The position numbers and the translations under genes were made by a program. The notes beneath the pieces were generated by a model. The model was given only the letters and a program-made list of their open reading frames with translations. It ran no database searches and was not told the DNA's origin. Below are positions 1 to 6,814 of a stretch of 8,364 nucleotides of DNA, piece after piece. The DNA is taken from positions 1-8,364 of the forward strand of contig CAIXUE010000163.1 in assembly GCA_903922545.1 (NCBI GenBank). Reading direction: 5' to 3'. The DNA comes from an uncultured Alphaproteobacteria bacterium (GTDB lineage: Bacteria; Pseudomonadota; Alphaproteobacteria; Micropepsales; Micropepsaceae). Every line of letters starts with the position of its first letter. The first letter of the stretch is position 1.

Positions 1-1627
1 CGCCGACAATCCGGCGGATGAGCTGGTGCGCCTGGAAGACGCCATCGCGTCTTTGCGTGAATCCGTGGACCAGATGCTGGTGTCTTCGGAACTGGATCTT
101 ACCGGCGAGGGCCGCGAGGTGATCGAAGCCTATCGCCTCTTTGCCTATGATCAAGGCTGGCGCCAGCGCATGCGCGATGCGGTGCGCACCGGCCTTACCG
201 CCGAGGCAGCGGTGGAACGCGTTCAGGATGAAACGCGCCTGCGCGTCCAGCGCCTGGGCGATCCCATCCTGCGCGAACGGGCGCATGATTTCGACGATCT
301 GGCGCGAAGGCTTTTGCGGCATCTGACCGGCGACAGCGCTCATCAGCATCTGCCGCGCGACGCCATTTTGGTGGCACGCAATATGGGCCCGGCGGAACTG
401 CTGGATTATGGCCGCGAAAAAGTGTTGGCGCTGGCGCTGGAAGATGCCGCTTCCACCAGTCACGTCTCCATTGTGGCCCGTTCCATGGGCCTGCCGCTGG
501 TCTCGTCACTGGAAGGCATTGCCGACAATGCCCGCGGCGGCGACGCCATTGTGGTGGACGGTGAAAGCGGTGAAGTGCATTTGCGCGCGCCCGCCGAAAT
601 CATCGCCGCCTTTGAAGAAAAGCGCGGCCTGCGCGTTCAGGCCCAGGCCCGTTTCGCCGCCATTCGTGATCTTCCCGCCATCACCAAGGATGGCGTGGCC
701 ATCAAGCTGATGATGAATGCCGGTTTGGAATTCGACGTGCCGCATTTGCGCGAATCCGGCGCCGACGGCATCGGGCTATTCCGCACCGAATTGCAATTCA
801 TGATCGGCGAGACCATGCCGCGTCTGGCCGACCAGACACGGCTTTACAAATCCATTCTGGATGCCGCCGGTGAAAAGCCGGTGGTGTTCCGGACGCTGGA
901 TTTGGGCGGCGACAAGGTGCTGCCGTATGCGCGCTGGGAGCGGGAAGAAAATCCTGCGCTGGGCTGGCGCGCCATCCGCATTGCGCTCGATCGCCCCGCG
1001 CTGCTGCGTTATCAAGTGCGCGCATTTCTGGCGGCCTCGCAGGGCCGCACTTTGCGCATTCTTCTGCCCATGGTCTCCAATGTCGATGAGTTCAATCGCG
1101 GCCGCGCCCTGATCGATCGCGAACTGGAGCGTGCGCGGCTTCTCAATCAGACCCGTCCTACCCAGGTGTTGGTCGGCGCCATGTTGGAAGTTCCCGCACT
1201 TGCCTTCATGCTGCCGCAGCTGATGCGCTCCGCCGATTTCGTCTCCATCGGTTCCAACGATCTTCTGTCGCTGGCATTCGCCGTGGATCGCACCAACCCG
1301 CGCGTCGCCAAGCGCTATGACAATCTCAATCCCGCCTCGCTCACACTCATTCGCCTGATCGTGCAGAGCGCGGCGGAAAACAGCGGTGATCTTTCCCTGT
1401 GCGGCGAGATGGCGGGCCGGCCGCTGGACGCCATGGCGCTGCTGGGCCTGGGGCTTCGCACCCTCTCCATGCAGCCCGGTCAGATCGGCCCCATCAAGAT
1501 GATGATCCGCAGCCTTAACCTGGGCGAAGTGTCGAGTTTCGTGGACCGGTTGTGCGGGCGTACCGATCATTCCCTCCGGACCCGGCTTTCCGCCTTTGCC
1601 GCGGAACGCGGAATAGTCCTGAAATAG
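1..1627 (+). CDS. ptsP: Phosphoenolpyruvate-protein phosphotransferase PtsP (EI-Ntr), 5'-truncated by window edge
   Basis: This is enzyme I of the nitrogen PTS: it takes phosphate from PEP onto a histidine and passes it to NPr (PtsO). The frame is open from base 2, so the GTG at 26 is an internal valine. About 540 residues are visible. Family members have an N-terminal GAF domain, which would lie outside the window. Numbering from the codon at 26: the phospho-histidine region is STSHVSIVAR with His146; PEP-binding motifs follow as GIGLFRTE (247-254), VFRTLDLGGDK (287-297), NPALGWRAIR (309-318), MLEVP (386-390) and IGSNDL (408-413); the catalytic-loop cysteine is Cys459 in SLCGEMAGRP. All key residues are present. 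One oddity is AASTSH where I expect a Gly-Gly before the TSH motif. A terminator-like hairpin lies about 95 nt downstream. Identification is firm; the choice of PtsP over sugar-type PtsI rests on family resemblance and gene neighbourhood. Confidence 0.93.
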   Translation, partial: ADNPADELVRLEDAIASLRESVDQMLVSSELDLTGEGREVIEAYRLFAYDQGWRQRMRDAVRTGLTAEAAVERVQDETRLRVQRLGDPILRERAHDFDDLARRLLRHLTGDSAHQHLPRDAILVARNMGPAELLDYGREKVLALALEDAASTSHVSIVARSMGLPLVSSLEGIADNARGGDAIVVDGESGEVHLRAPAEIIAAFEEKRGLRVQAQARFAAIRDLPAITKDGVAIKLMMNAGLEFDVPHLRESGADGIGLFRTELQFMIGETMPRLADQTRLYKSILDAAGEKPVVFRTLDLGGDKVLPYARWEREENPALGWRAIRIALDRPALLRYQVRAFLAASQGRTLRILLPMVSNVDEFNRGRALIDRELERARLLNQTRPTQVLVGAMLEVPALAFMLPQLMRSADFVSIGSNDLLSLAFAVDRTNPRVAKRYDNLNPASLTLIRLIVQSAAENSGDLSLCGEMAGRPLDAMALLGLGLRTLSMQPGQIGPIKMMIRSLNLGEVSSFVDRLCGRTDHSLRTRLSAFAAERGIVLK

Positions 1628-1647
1628 GGCCTTTTCCGTATGTTGCC

Positions 1648-1671
1648 CAATCTTCGCAACTGCGAAGGTTG
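1648..1671 (+). other. Stem-loop downstream of ptsP
   Basis: CAATCTTCGC (1648-1657) pairs with GCGAAGGTTG (1662-1671) around the loop AACT, giving ten pairs with one G-U. No clean U-run follows, so it is not a standard intrinsic terminator. It could stabilise the ptsP mRNA 3' end or belong to a leader of the next gene. The pairing is read directly from the sequence; any function is inference. Confidence 0.4.
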
Positions 1672-1721
1672 TTCTGACGGGGTCTTTTCGGGTAGAATTG
1701 TCCAAACCGAGATTTAAGGAC

Positions 1722-1747
1722 AAAAGCCGGATTTTCCGGGTTTTTTT
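1722..1747 (+). terminator. Intrinsic terminator (or attenuator) between ptsP and rodZ
   Basis: The core stem CCGGA (1727-1731) / TCCGG (1735-1739) has a TTT loop. It is flanked by AAAA (1722-1725) that can pair with the first T residues, across one G-G mismatch. Seven consecutive T residues (1741-1747) follow at once. The core is short, but the GC stem plus T-run is the expected architecture. It probably ends ptsP transcription. If the rodZ promoter lies upstream of it, it would instead act as an attenuator in the rodZ leader, because only 49 nt separate it from the preferred rodZ start. Confidence 0.55.
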
Positions 1748-1796
1748 GCCTTTTTGGGAACCTGATCTCTACCTTCGTATGACCAAAGTCACCCAC

Positions 1797-2831
1797 ATGA
1801 GTTTTGAGGAAAATCAGGGCCGCCGCCGCATTCATTTGCGCGAGATTTCCGGCGACAGTGAATCGCCGCTGGAAACAGTGGGCCAGGATCTGCGCGCCGC
1901 GCGCCTGCGCCGCGGCGATGATCTGGCCACCGTGTCGCGTGCTCTGAAAATCCGCAAAGACCATCTCGAAGCAGTTGAAGAAGATCACTTCGCGGGCCTG
2001 CCCGGCAAAACCTACGCCATCGGCTTTGTGCGTTCCTATGCGGGCTATCTCGGCCTGGATGTGACGGGGATGGTCGAACGCTACAAGCAGGAAATTTCCG
2101 GTCGCCAGGACGAACAGCTTCCCACCGATCCGCATCTGCATGCCGATGACTCGCGCCGTCTGCCCTATGGCTGGCGCATTGTGGCGGGCGTTGTCGGTTT
2201 GGCGCTGCTCTATGGCGTCTGGCATCTGGTTTCCGCCGGACCGTCGCCGCAGCCCGTGCCGCCCGCGCCTTCGCTGTCACCGCCGCGTCCGCATGTGGTC
2301 GCCGCCGCCAAACCGCCCGCGCCGCAGCCCACAGCCGCGCCCGCGCCAACTGATACAAACGCTACGCCGCCCGCAACGAGCGCAACGCCGTCTGCATCCA
2401 CGCCCGCGCCCACCGTGATCGGTTCCAGCGCGCCAGCACCCAACACTGCCGCCACGGCGACCAAGGATGTGGCAAAGGTCAGCCCGGCGCTGCCCGCGGT
2501 GCCGCCCGCTTCGCAAACTGCCAGCGCCGGAACCGGGCAAGTCTATGGCGCCACCAACGCCAATCCGCGCGTGATCCTGCACATCAGCGGCGATGTGCGC
2601 CTGACGGTGCGGGGCGCCGACGGCACGCTTTATATCAACCGCGACCTCAAAGCCGGCGAATCATACCGGGTTCCCAACATTGACGGCCTGTACCTCGCCA
2701 CCAGTGATGCCGGCATGGTGGATGCCCAGGTGGACGGGCGGAACATCGGCAAGGTCGGGCAAAACCAGCAAATTTTGGGGCGTGTTTCCCTGGATCCCAC
2801 ATCGCTTGAAGACCGGCTCGCCAGCCGCTAA
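1797..2831 (+). CDS. rodZ: RodZ-like membrane protein: HTH domain, one transmembrane helix, DUF4115-type C-terminus
   Basis: RodZ is a single-pass inner-membrane protein that links the MreB cytoskeleton to the wall-elongation machinery. The 344-residue protein from ATG 1797 has the family layout: a cytoplasmic HTH_25-type region (about 27-97, starting [15 protein letters not shown], with [18 protein letters not shown] near its end); a membrane helix at about 125-147 ([20 protein letters not shown]); a roughly 100-residue Pro/Ala/Thr linker (148-247); and a beta-rich C-terminal domain (257-335) that would be periplasmic. The start is uncertain. ATG 1779 (350 aa) is an alternative and neither has a clear Shine-Dalgarno. 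TTG 1698 would place the terminator hairpin inside the gene and is disfavoured. The stop is 10 nt before ispG, and rodZ-ispG adjacency also occurs in E. coli, which supports the name. Whether it acts on cell shape here is inferred from the family. Confidence 0.82.
   Translation: MSFEENQGRRRIHLREISGDSESPLETVGQDLRAARLRRGDDLATVSRALKIRKDHLEAVEEDHFAGLPGKTYAIGFVRSYAGYLGLDVTGMVERYKQEISGRQDEQLPTDPHLHADDSRRLPYGWRIVAGVVGLALLYGVWHLVSAGPSPQPVPPAPSLSPPRPHVVAAAKPPAPQPTAAPAPTDTNATPPATSATPSASTPAPTVIGSSAPAPNTAATATKDVAKVSPALPAVPPASQTASAGTGQVYGATNANPRVILHISGDVRLTVRGADGTLYINRDLKAGESYRVPNIDGLYLATSDAGMVDAQVDGRNIGKVGQNQQILGRVSLDPTSLEDRLASR
2275..2535 (+). repeat. Low-complexity Pro/Ala/Thr-coding tract in rodZ
   Basis: This stretch encodes the proline-, alanine- and threonine-rich linker of the RodZ-like protein. 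Short motifs such as CCCGCGCC recur (near 2266, 2317, 2338 and 2402), but there is no regular period. It looks like a flexible spacer between the membrane helix and the C-terminal domain. Linkers of this kind vary in length between relatives. Confidence 0.5.
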
Positions 2832-2835
2832 GGAA
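2830..2835 (+). promoter_or_regulatory. Ribosome-binding site fixing the ispG start
   Basis: AAGGAA overlaps the rodZ stop codon and ends 6 nt before ATG 2842. This selects 2842 as the ispG start, although the frame stays open back to 2680 inside rodZ. The arrangement suggests translational coupling between the two genes. Confidence 0.75.
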
Positions 2836-2841
2836 CAAACC

Positions 2842-3996
2842 ATGAGTATTCGTGCCTATCGCGACATTCACCGGCGCAAATCGCGCCAGATCATGGTCGG
2901 CAATGTGCCGGTCGGCGGCGATGCCCCGATCACGGTGCAGACCATGACCAACACGGTCACCGGTGACGCGCGCGCCACCATCGAACAGATCCGCGGCATT
3001 GTGGAAGCCGGCTGCGATATCGTGCGGGTGTCCTGCCCGGATGAAGACGCCACCAAGGCGATGAAAGCCATCTGCAAGGCCTCCGCCATTCCGGTGGTGG
3101 CGGACATTCATTTTCACTACAAGCGCGCCATCGAGGCCGCCGTGAACGGCGCCGCCTGCCTGCGCATCAATCCCGGCAACATCGGCAGCGCCCAGCGTGT
3201 GAAAGAAGTTGTCCAGGCCGCCAAGGATCATGGCTGCTCCATGCGCATCGGCGTCAATGCCGGCTCGCTGGAATCTGACCTGCTGGAAAAATATGGCGAA
3301 CCTTGCCCCGAAGCCATGGTCGAAAGCGCGCTCAATCATGCCCGCATTCTCGACGACCTGGATTTTCGCGAATACAAGATTTCCGTGAAAGCGTCCGATC
3401 CCTTCCTGGCCGTGGCCGCCTATCAATCCCTAGCTGAGGCGATTGATTGCCCCCTGCATGTCGGCATCACCGAAGCGGGCGGCATGATTTCCGGCACGGT
3501 GAAATCCTCCATCGGCATGGGCATGCTCTTGTGGAGCGGCATCGGCGACACCATTCGCGTCTCGCTTTCCGCCGACCCGGTGGAAGAAGTGCGGGTGGGT
3601 TTTGATATTCTCAAATCCCTCAATCTGCGCCATCGCGGCGTCAACATCATATCCTGTCCGTCCTGCGCCCGTCAGGGTTTCAACGTCATCGACACGGTCA
3701 AGGCTCTGGAAGACCGGCTCAAGCACATCGCCACCCCCATGTCGCTGTCGATCATCGGCTGCGTGGTCAATGGTCCGGGCGAAGCGCGCGAAACCGATCT
3801 GGGCTTTACCGGCGGCGGCGCGGGCAAGGGGCATGGCCAGATTTATCTCAACGGCGAACCCAGCTATCGCCTTGAGAACACGGACCTGGTCGAGCACATT
3901 GTCGAATTGTGCGAGAAAAAGGCCGCCGAGATTGAGGCGCAGCGCAACGGCCAAGCGGCCTCCAATACCTCGGAGCCGCTCGAAGCCGCGCAGTAG
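2842..3996 (+). CDS. ispG: 4-hydroxy-3-methylbut-2-en-1-yl diphosphate synthase (IspG/GcpE)
   Basis: IspG is the 4Fe-4S enzyme of the MEP isoprenoid pathway that converts 2-C-methyl-erythritol 2,4-cyclodiphosphate to HMBPP, which IspH uses next; it works in the cytoplasm. The 384-residue protein begins [20 protein letters not shown], followed by the TIM-barrel part ([15 protein letters not shown] at 86-100, RINPGNIGS at 108-116, GITEAGG at 208-214). The cluster ligands are in place: Cys272 and Cys275 in [11 protein letters not shown], Cys307 in [14 protein letters not shown], and Glu314, matching the CX2C...CX6E pattern. Length is normal for the short bacterial form. A short Ala/Glu/Ser-rich tail (about 366-384) follows the conserved part. 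It sits 10 nt after rodZ and 9 nt before prfA, so it is almost surely co-transcribed with both. Confidence 0.97.
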   Translation: MSIRAYRDIHRRKSRQIMVGNVPVGGDAPITVQTMTNTVTGDARATIEQIRGIVEAGCDIVRVSCPDEDATKAMKAICKASAIPVVADIHFHYKRAIEAAVNGAACLRINPGNIGSAQRVKEVVQAAKDHGCSMRIGVNAGSLESDLLEKYGEPCPEAMVESALNHARILDDLDFREYKISVKASDPFLAVAAYQSLAEAIDCPLHVGITEAGGMISGTVKSSIGMGMLLWSGIGDTIRVSLSADPVEEVRVGFDILKSLNLRHRGVNIISCPSCARQGFNVIDTVKALEDRLKHIATPMSLSIIGCVVNGPGEARETDLGFTGGGAGKGHGQIYLNGEPSYRLENTDLVEHIVELCEKKAAEIEAQRNGQAASNTSEPLEAAQ

Positions 3997-4005
3997 CGTG
4001 ACTTC

Positions 4006-5088
4006 ATGATCCCCGCTGCCAAGCTTGAGCGTCTGCTCGACCGTTTTGCCGCGATTGAAAGCGAAATGGCGTCGGGCGCATCTGGCGCCGCTTTTGTCAA
4101 ACTCTCCCGCGAGCATGCCGAACTGGCGCCGGTGATTGAAACCGCGCGCGCCTACCGCAATACCCAGACCCAGCTGGAGGGCGCCGAGGCCATGATTGCC
4201 GATGGCTCCAGCGACGCGGAAATGCGCGGGCTGGCGGAGCAGGAGCGCGCGGAACTGCGGGAGAGCCTCACGGCGCTGGATCAGGAATTGAAGGTCCAGC
4301 TTCTGCCCCGCGACGCGGCGGATGCCTCTTCCGCAATTGTGGAAATTCGCGCCGGCACCGGCGGCGATGAAGCCGCGCTTTTCGCCGGCGATCTTCTGGG
4401 CATGTATCAGCGTTATTGCGCCCTGCAGGGCTGGCGGACCGAGCTTCTGTCCTTAAGCGAAAGCGATATGGGCGGTTACAAGGACGCCACGTTGGAAGTG
4501 GAAGGCCGCGGCGCTTACGCCAAGCTGAAATTCGAAAGCGGTGTGCACCGCGTCCAGCGCGTTCCCGCCACCGAAAATCAGGGCCGCATCCACACTTCGG
4601 CGGCCACGGTCGCGGTGCTGCCCGAAGCCGAAGATGTCGATGTGGACATCCAAGACAAAGATCTGCGGATCGACACCTACCGCGCCCAGGGTTCCGGCGG
4701 CCAGCATGTGAACAAGACCGACAGCGCCGTGCGCATCACCCACATTCCCACCAACACGGTGGTGGCGATGCAGGAAGAAAAATCCCAGCACAAGAACAAG
4801 GCCAAGGCCATGATGCTGCTGAAAGCGAAAATCTACGACGCCGAGCGTCAGCGCGTGAATGCCGCCCGCGCCAGCGAGCGCAAAAGCCTTGTTGGCTCAG
4901 GCGACCGCAGCGAACGCATTCGCACCTACAATTTCCCGCAAGGCCGCGTTACCGACCACCGCATCAATCTGACGCTTTACAATCTGGCCCGCATCATCAG
5001 CGGCGATGAACTTTCCGAAATCGTGGATGCGCTGGTGGCGCAGGACCAGGCCGACCGTCTGGCGGAATTTGAAGCGGCTGAAACGTGA
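4006..5088 (+). CDS. prfA: Peptide chain release factor 1 (RF1)
   Basis: RF1 reads UAA and UAG stop codons in the ribosomal A site and triggers peptide release. The 360-residue length is typical. The N-terminal helical domain (about 1-105) leads into [18 protein letters not shown] (113-130). The stop-codon-reading tripeptide is PAT (187-189) in [18 protein letters not shown], which marks RF1 rather than RF2 (SPF). The catalytic GGQ is at 231-233 in [20 protein letters not shown]; its glutamine is the residue methylated by PrmC. The ATG is 9 nt after the ispG stop with no obvious Shine-Dalgarno, which suggests coupling to ispG translation. The stop TGA overlaps the prmC start as GTGA. Identification is firm. 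Confidence 0.97.
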   Translation: MIPAAKLERLLDRFAAIESEMASGASGAAFVKLSREHAELAPVIETARAYRNTQTQLEGAEAMIADGSSDAEMRGLAEQERAELRESLTALDQELKVQLLPRDAADASSAIVEIRAGTGGDEAALFAGDLLGMYQRYCALQGWRTELLSLSESDMGGYKDATLEVEGRGAYAKLKFESGVHRVQRVPATENQGRIHTSAATVAVLPEAEDVDVDIQDKDLRIDTYRAQGSGGQHVNKTDSAVRITHIPTNTVVAMQEEKSQHKNKAKAMMLLKAKIYDAERQRVNAARASERKSLVGSGDRSERIRTYNFPQGRVTDHRINLTLYNLARIISGDELSEIVDALVAQDQADRLAEFEAAET

Positions 5089-5906
5089 CCTTTGACCAAG
5101 CCGCGGCGCTTCTGGCAGGCGCGGGCATCGAGAGCCCTCGCGCCGAAACCCGCCTGCTGTACGCCCATGCCCTGGACGTGACGCGGGACGAAACCCTGTC
5201 CGCCACGCTAACGCCGGATCAATCCGCCTGCTTTGCCGCCCTGGTCACCCGCCGCGCCGCTCATGAACCTTCCGCCTATATCACCGGCCACAAGGAGTTC
5301 TGGAGCCTGGATTTTGCCGTCGGTCCCGGTGTGCTGGTGCCGCGTCCTGATACCGAAACCCTGATCGAAGAAGCGCTCCGGCTTTACCCGGACCATGATG
5401 CGCCTTTGCGCGTCGCCGATCTGGGCGCAGGGTCCGGTGCCATCCTCATCGCCGCGCTGACGGAATTTCCGGGCGCCACCGGCATCGGTTTTGAATCCTC
5501 ACCTGAGGCCGCCGCCTTCGCCCAATGCAATAGCATCGCCCATGTTCCGGGCCGCGCCGAAATCCGTCTGGCTGACTGGAACGAGGCGCAAGGTCCTTTC
5601 GATCTGGTCTTCTCCAACCCGCCTTACATTCCCGCCGCCGATATCGATAATCTGATGCCTGAAGTGGCCGCCCATGAACCGCGCGCCGCGCTGGATGGGG
5701 GCGCCGACGGTCTGGATGCCTATCGCGCTCTGGCCAAAATCCTGCCCCGCATCCTCAAGCCCCGCGGCCATGCCCTGCTGGAAATCGGCTTTGGCCAAGG
5801 ACCGGCCATGGAACCTCTATTTGAAGGTTCCGGGCTGAAGTTGCTGCGGATTACGCCGGATTTGGCCGGGATTCCAAGGGCTTTGGTGCTGGAAAAAGTC
5901 GCCTAA
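5085..5906 (+). CDS. prmC: Peptide chain release factor N5-glutamine methyltransferase PrmC
   Basis: PrmC transfers a methyl group from S-adenosylmethionine to the glutamine of the GGQ motif of RF1 and RF2, which speeds translation termination. The 273-residue protein has the small N-terminal helical domain with [13 protein letters not shown] (61-73), then [16 protein letters not shown] (83-98), the SAM-binding motif [14 protein letters not shown] (112-125) and the catalytic NPPY (178-181) in [16 protein letters not shown]. After the second strand it reads FESSPEAA, with Glu137 where relatives usually have Asp for the SAM ribose; this is a conservative change. The GTG start overlaps the prfA stop by four bases, so enzyme and substrate are probably made by coupled translation. 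It is the last gene of the rodZ-ispG-prfA-prmC block. Confidence 0.96.
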   Translation: MTFDQAAALLAGAGIESPRAETRLLYAHALDVTRDETLSATLTPDQSACFAALVTRRAAHEPSAYITGHKEFWSLDFAVGPGVLVPRPDTETLIEEALRLYPDHDAPLRVADLGAGSGAILIAALTEFPGATGIGFESSPEAAAFAQCNSIAHVPGRAEIRLADWNEAQGPFDLVFSNPPYIPAADIDNLMPEVAAHEPRAALDGGADGLDAYRALAKILPRILKPRGHALLEIGFGQGPAMEPLFEGSGLKLLRITPDLAGIPRALVLEKVA

Positions 5907-5939
5907 GCCCTTGGAAAAGCCGGGCTGATAGCCTATTTT
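5906..5939 (+). terminator. Weak terminator candidate after prmC
   Basis: Two overlapping hairpins are possible. AGCCC (5906-5910) can pair with GGGCT (5922-5926), with an inner GG/CC step. Alternatively GGCT (5923-5926) can pair with AGCC (5930-5933) around GAT, directly followed by TATTTT. Both stems are short, so this is a tentative end for the prmC transcript. Confidence 0.3.
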
Positions 5940-5947
5940 GGGATCAT

Positions 5948-6012
5948 CGGAATCATGAGATTCCGCCCGCGATGCTATGGGCTCGCGGGGTTTCGCCGCG
6001 AAAAGTGCGGCG
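5948..6012 (+). other. Three abutting stem-loops in the prmC-DUF4167 spacer
   Basis: Three perfect inverted repeats stand almost end to end: CGGAATC/GATTCCG (5948-5954 and 5959-5965, 4-nt loop), CCCGCGA/TCGCGGG (5966-5972 and 5983-5989, 10-nt loop) and CGCCGC/GCGGCG (5994-5999 and 6007-6012, 7-nt loop). No T-run follows any of them. An alternative pairing of GCCCGC (5965-5970) with GCGGGC (6010-6015) would compete with the second and third. The rest of the 5907-6113 spacer holds two short palindromes, GTTTAAAC (6030-6037) and GCCGGCCGGC (6042-6051), and a lone TATAAC (6094-6099) without a convincing -35 partner. The structures are visible; function is unknown. Confidence 0.45.
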
Positions 6013-6113
6013 GGCAGGGGACAAGCGAAGTTTAAACCAGTGCCGGCCGGCGCTTCTGCGACCGTCTGCACCAGGCAAACGGGCAACTCTGGCTATAACC
6101 CAATGGGGCAGAC

Positions 6114-6617
6114 GTGAAACGCTCTCGTAGAGGCGGCCGCAGGCCGCAACACAATAACAATGGCGGTGGTGGCGGTGGTGGCGGCGGCAGCAATAGCGGC
6201 GGCGGCGGCTTTAATCCCAACCGGACATTCGATTCCTCCGGCCCGGAAGTGAAGATCCGCGGCTCGGCCGCGCATGTTTATGAAAAATACCTGCAGCTGG
6301 CGCGCGACGCCAACAGCTCCGGCGACCGCGTCACCGCCGAGAATTATCTTCAGCATGCGGAGCATTATTTCCGCATCATGGCGGCGCAGCAGGCCCAGGC
6401 GGCCCAATATGCCGCCCAGCAGGCGGCGCAGAATCCGGGCCGCCCGCCGGAAGGCCAGCAGCCTTACCAGCAGGGGAATGGCCAGCAGCAGCCTCATATG
6501 GGTGGCAACGGCCAGCAGCAACCGCAAGGCGCGCCCCAACCGGGCACCGGCCCGTCTTTTTCCCTGTCCGAAAATGGCGAGGGCGAGGATGAGGACGACG
6601 AGGTCGAAGCCAACTAA
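6114..6617 (+). CDS. DUF4167 domain protein, function unknown
   Basis: This small protein family is typical of alphaproteobacteria and has no established function. The 167-residue product has a very basic start ([11 protein letters not shown]), a Gly/Asn-rich stretch with nine glycines in a row (17-25), and then the conserved DUF4167 core at about 37-95, with [20 protein letters not shown] (43-62) and [20 protein letters not shown] (69-88). After that come an Ala/Gln region, a Pro/Gln/Gly region with GNGQQQP twice (121-127 and 131-137), and an acidic tail (152-165). The start is GTG 6114: an in-frame stop at 6096 excludes anything further upstream, and no in-frame ATG lies between. The Arg/Gly head resembles RNA-binding proteins, but that is inference only. 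It stands alone between two structured spacers. Confidence 0.88.
   Translation: MKRSRRGGRRPQHNNNGGGGGGGGGSNSGGGGFNPNRTFDSSGPEVKIRGSAAHVYEKYLQLARDANSSGDRVTAENYLQHAEHYFRIMAAQQAQAAQYAAQQAAQNPGRPPEGQQPYQQGNGQQQPHMGGNGQQQPQGAPQPGTGPSFSLSENGEGEDEDDEVEAN
6162..6209 (+). repeat. GGN simple-sequence tract coding polyglycine
   Basis: Nine consecutive GGN codons (6162-6188) contain the 9-bp unit GGCGGTGGT twice in tandem, followed by AGC-AAT-AGC and four GGC codons (6198-6209). It lies between the basic head and the conserved core of the DUF4167 protein. Length changes in threes would keep the frame. Confidence 0.7.
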
Positions 6618-6641
6618 GTCGCTTTAACCGCTTAACCTTTT

Positions 6642-6681
6642 TGGGATTGGGGCCTCTTGCAGCAAGGGGACCCCCATCCCA
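6642..6681 (+). other. 40-nt imperfect hairpin after the DUF4167 gene
   Basis: The outer arms TGGGATTGGGG (6642-6652) and CCCCCATCCCA (6671-6681) pair with one mismatch. The inner arms CCTCTTG (6653-6659) and CAAGGGG (6663-6669) pair with one G-T. The loop is CAG and there is one bulged A at 6670. That makes 17 pairs in an 18-step stem. There is no T-run on either strand after it, so it is not a classical intrinsic terminator, though it may still end or protect the upstream mRNA. Confidence 0.5.
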
Positions 6682-6684
6682 TAT
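6656..6684 (+). promoter_or_regulatory. Candidate sigma-32 (RpoH) heat-shock promoter for clpB
   Basis: CTTGCAG (6656-6662) and CCCATAT (6678-6684) are separated by 15 nt. This resembles the E. coli-type sigma-32 pattern CTTGAAA, 13-15 nt, CCCCATnT. clpB is a classic heat-shock gene, so the placement fits. The match is weakened because both elements lie in the arms of the 40-nt hairpin and may be a by-product of it. If used, the leader would be about 120 nt long. Confidence 0.35.
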
Positions 6685-6711
6685 CTGCCGGAACGACGCC
6701 GTCGGGAGCAT

Positions 6712-6804
6712 CGGCCAGGAAAAGTGTGTAGCGCTTTTCCGTCAGGCCGTGCGACCCAACTTAAAGGGTCGTATCTTAGAAGCCTGCGCCCGTCCGGGGC
6801 AGGC
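6712..6804 (+). promoter_or_regulatory. Structured clpB leader with three stem-loops
   Basis: Three hairpins follow one another. The first pairs CGGCC (6712-6716) with GGCCG (6745-6749), and inside it GGAAAAGTG (6718-6726) with CGCTTTTCC (6732-6740), one G-T pair. The second is CGACCC (6752-6757) with GGGTCG (6766-6771). The third is GCCTGC (6782-6787) with GCAGGC (6799-6804) and ends one base before the clpB ribosome-binding site. GCCT (6782-6785) could instead pair with AGGC at 6808-6811, covering part of that site. Regulation by folding is possible but unproven, and I see no ROSE-type U(U/C)GCU motif near the site. Confidence 0.4.
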
Positions 6805-6805
6805 C

Positions 6806-6810
6806 GGAGG
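6806..6810 (+). promoter_or_regulatory. Strong ribosome-binding site of clpB
   Basis: GGAGG ends 4 nt before ATG 6815 and fixes that codon as the clpB start. It is the strongest Shine-Dalgarno in the window and directly abuts a hairpin. Confidence 0.8.
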
Positions 6811-6814
6811 CAGA

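Noticed and set aside
776..1723. Long open frame (315 codons) antisense to ptsP
   Set aside because: It lies opposite a well-supported gene, its translation shows no recognisable domain, and such shadows are expected in GC-rich coding DNA.
1698..1796. Upstream extension of rodZ from TTG 1698
   Set aside because: It would run through the terminator hairpin and its seven T residues and adds a stretch unlike RodZ N-termini.
2680..2841. Upstream extension of ispG into rodZ
   Set aside because: IspG normally begins close to the [15 protein letters not shown] segment, and a good ribosome-binding site precedes ATG 2842.
2647..4116. Two long antisense open frames opposite rodZ and ispG (2647-3426 and 3430-4116)
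   Set aside because: They are shadows of codon bias in ispG, with no ribosome-binding site and no family resemblance.
6094..6099. TATAAC as a -10 box for the DUF4167 gene
   Set aside because: There is no credible -35 element 16-18 nt upstream, and a start about 8 nt before the GTG would leave almost no leader.
6782..6814. ROSE-type RNA thermometer at clpB
   Set aside because: The conserved U(U/C)GCU anti-ribosome-binding-site motif is absent here. The nearest TCGCT is at 6619-6623, far from the site.
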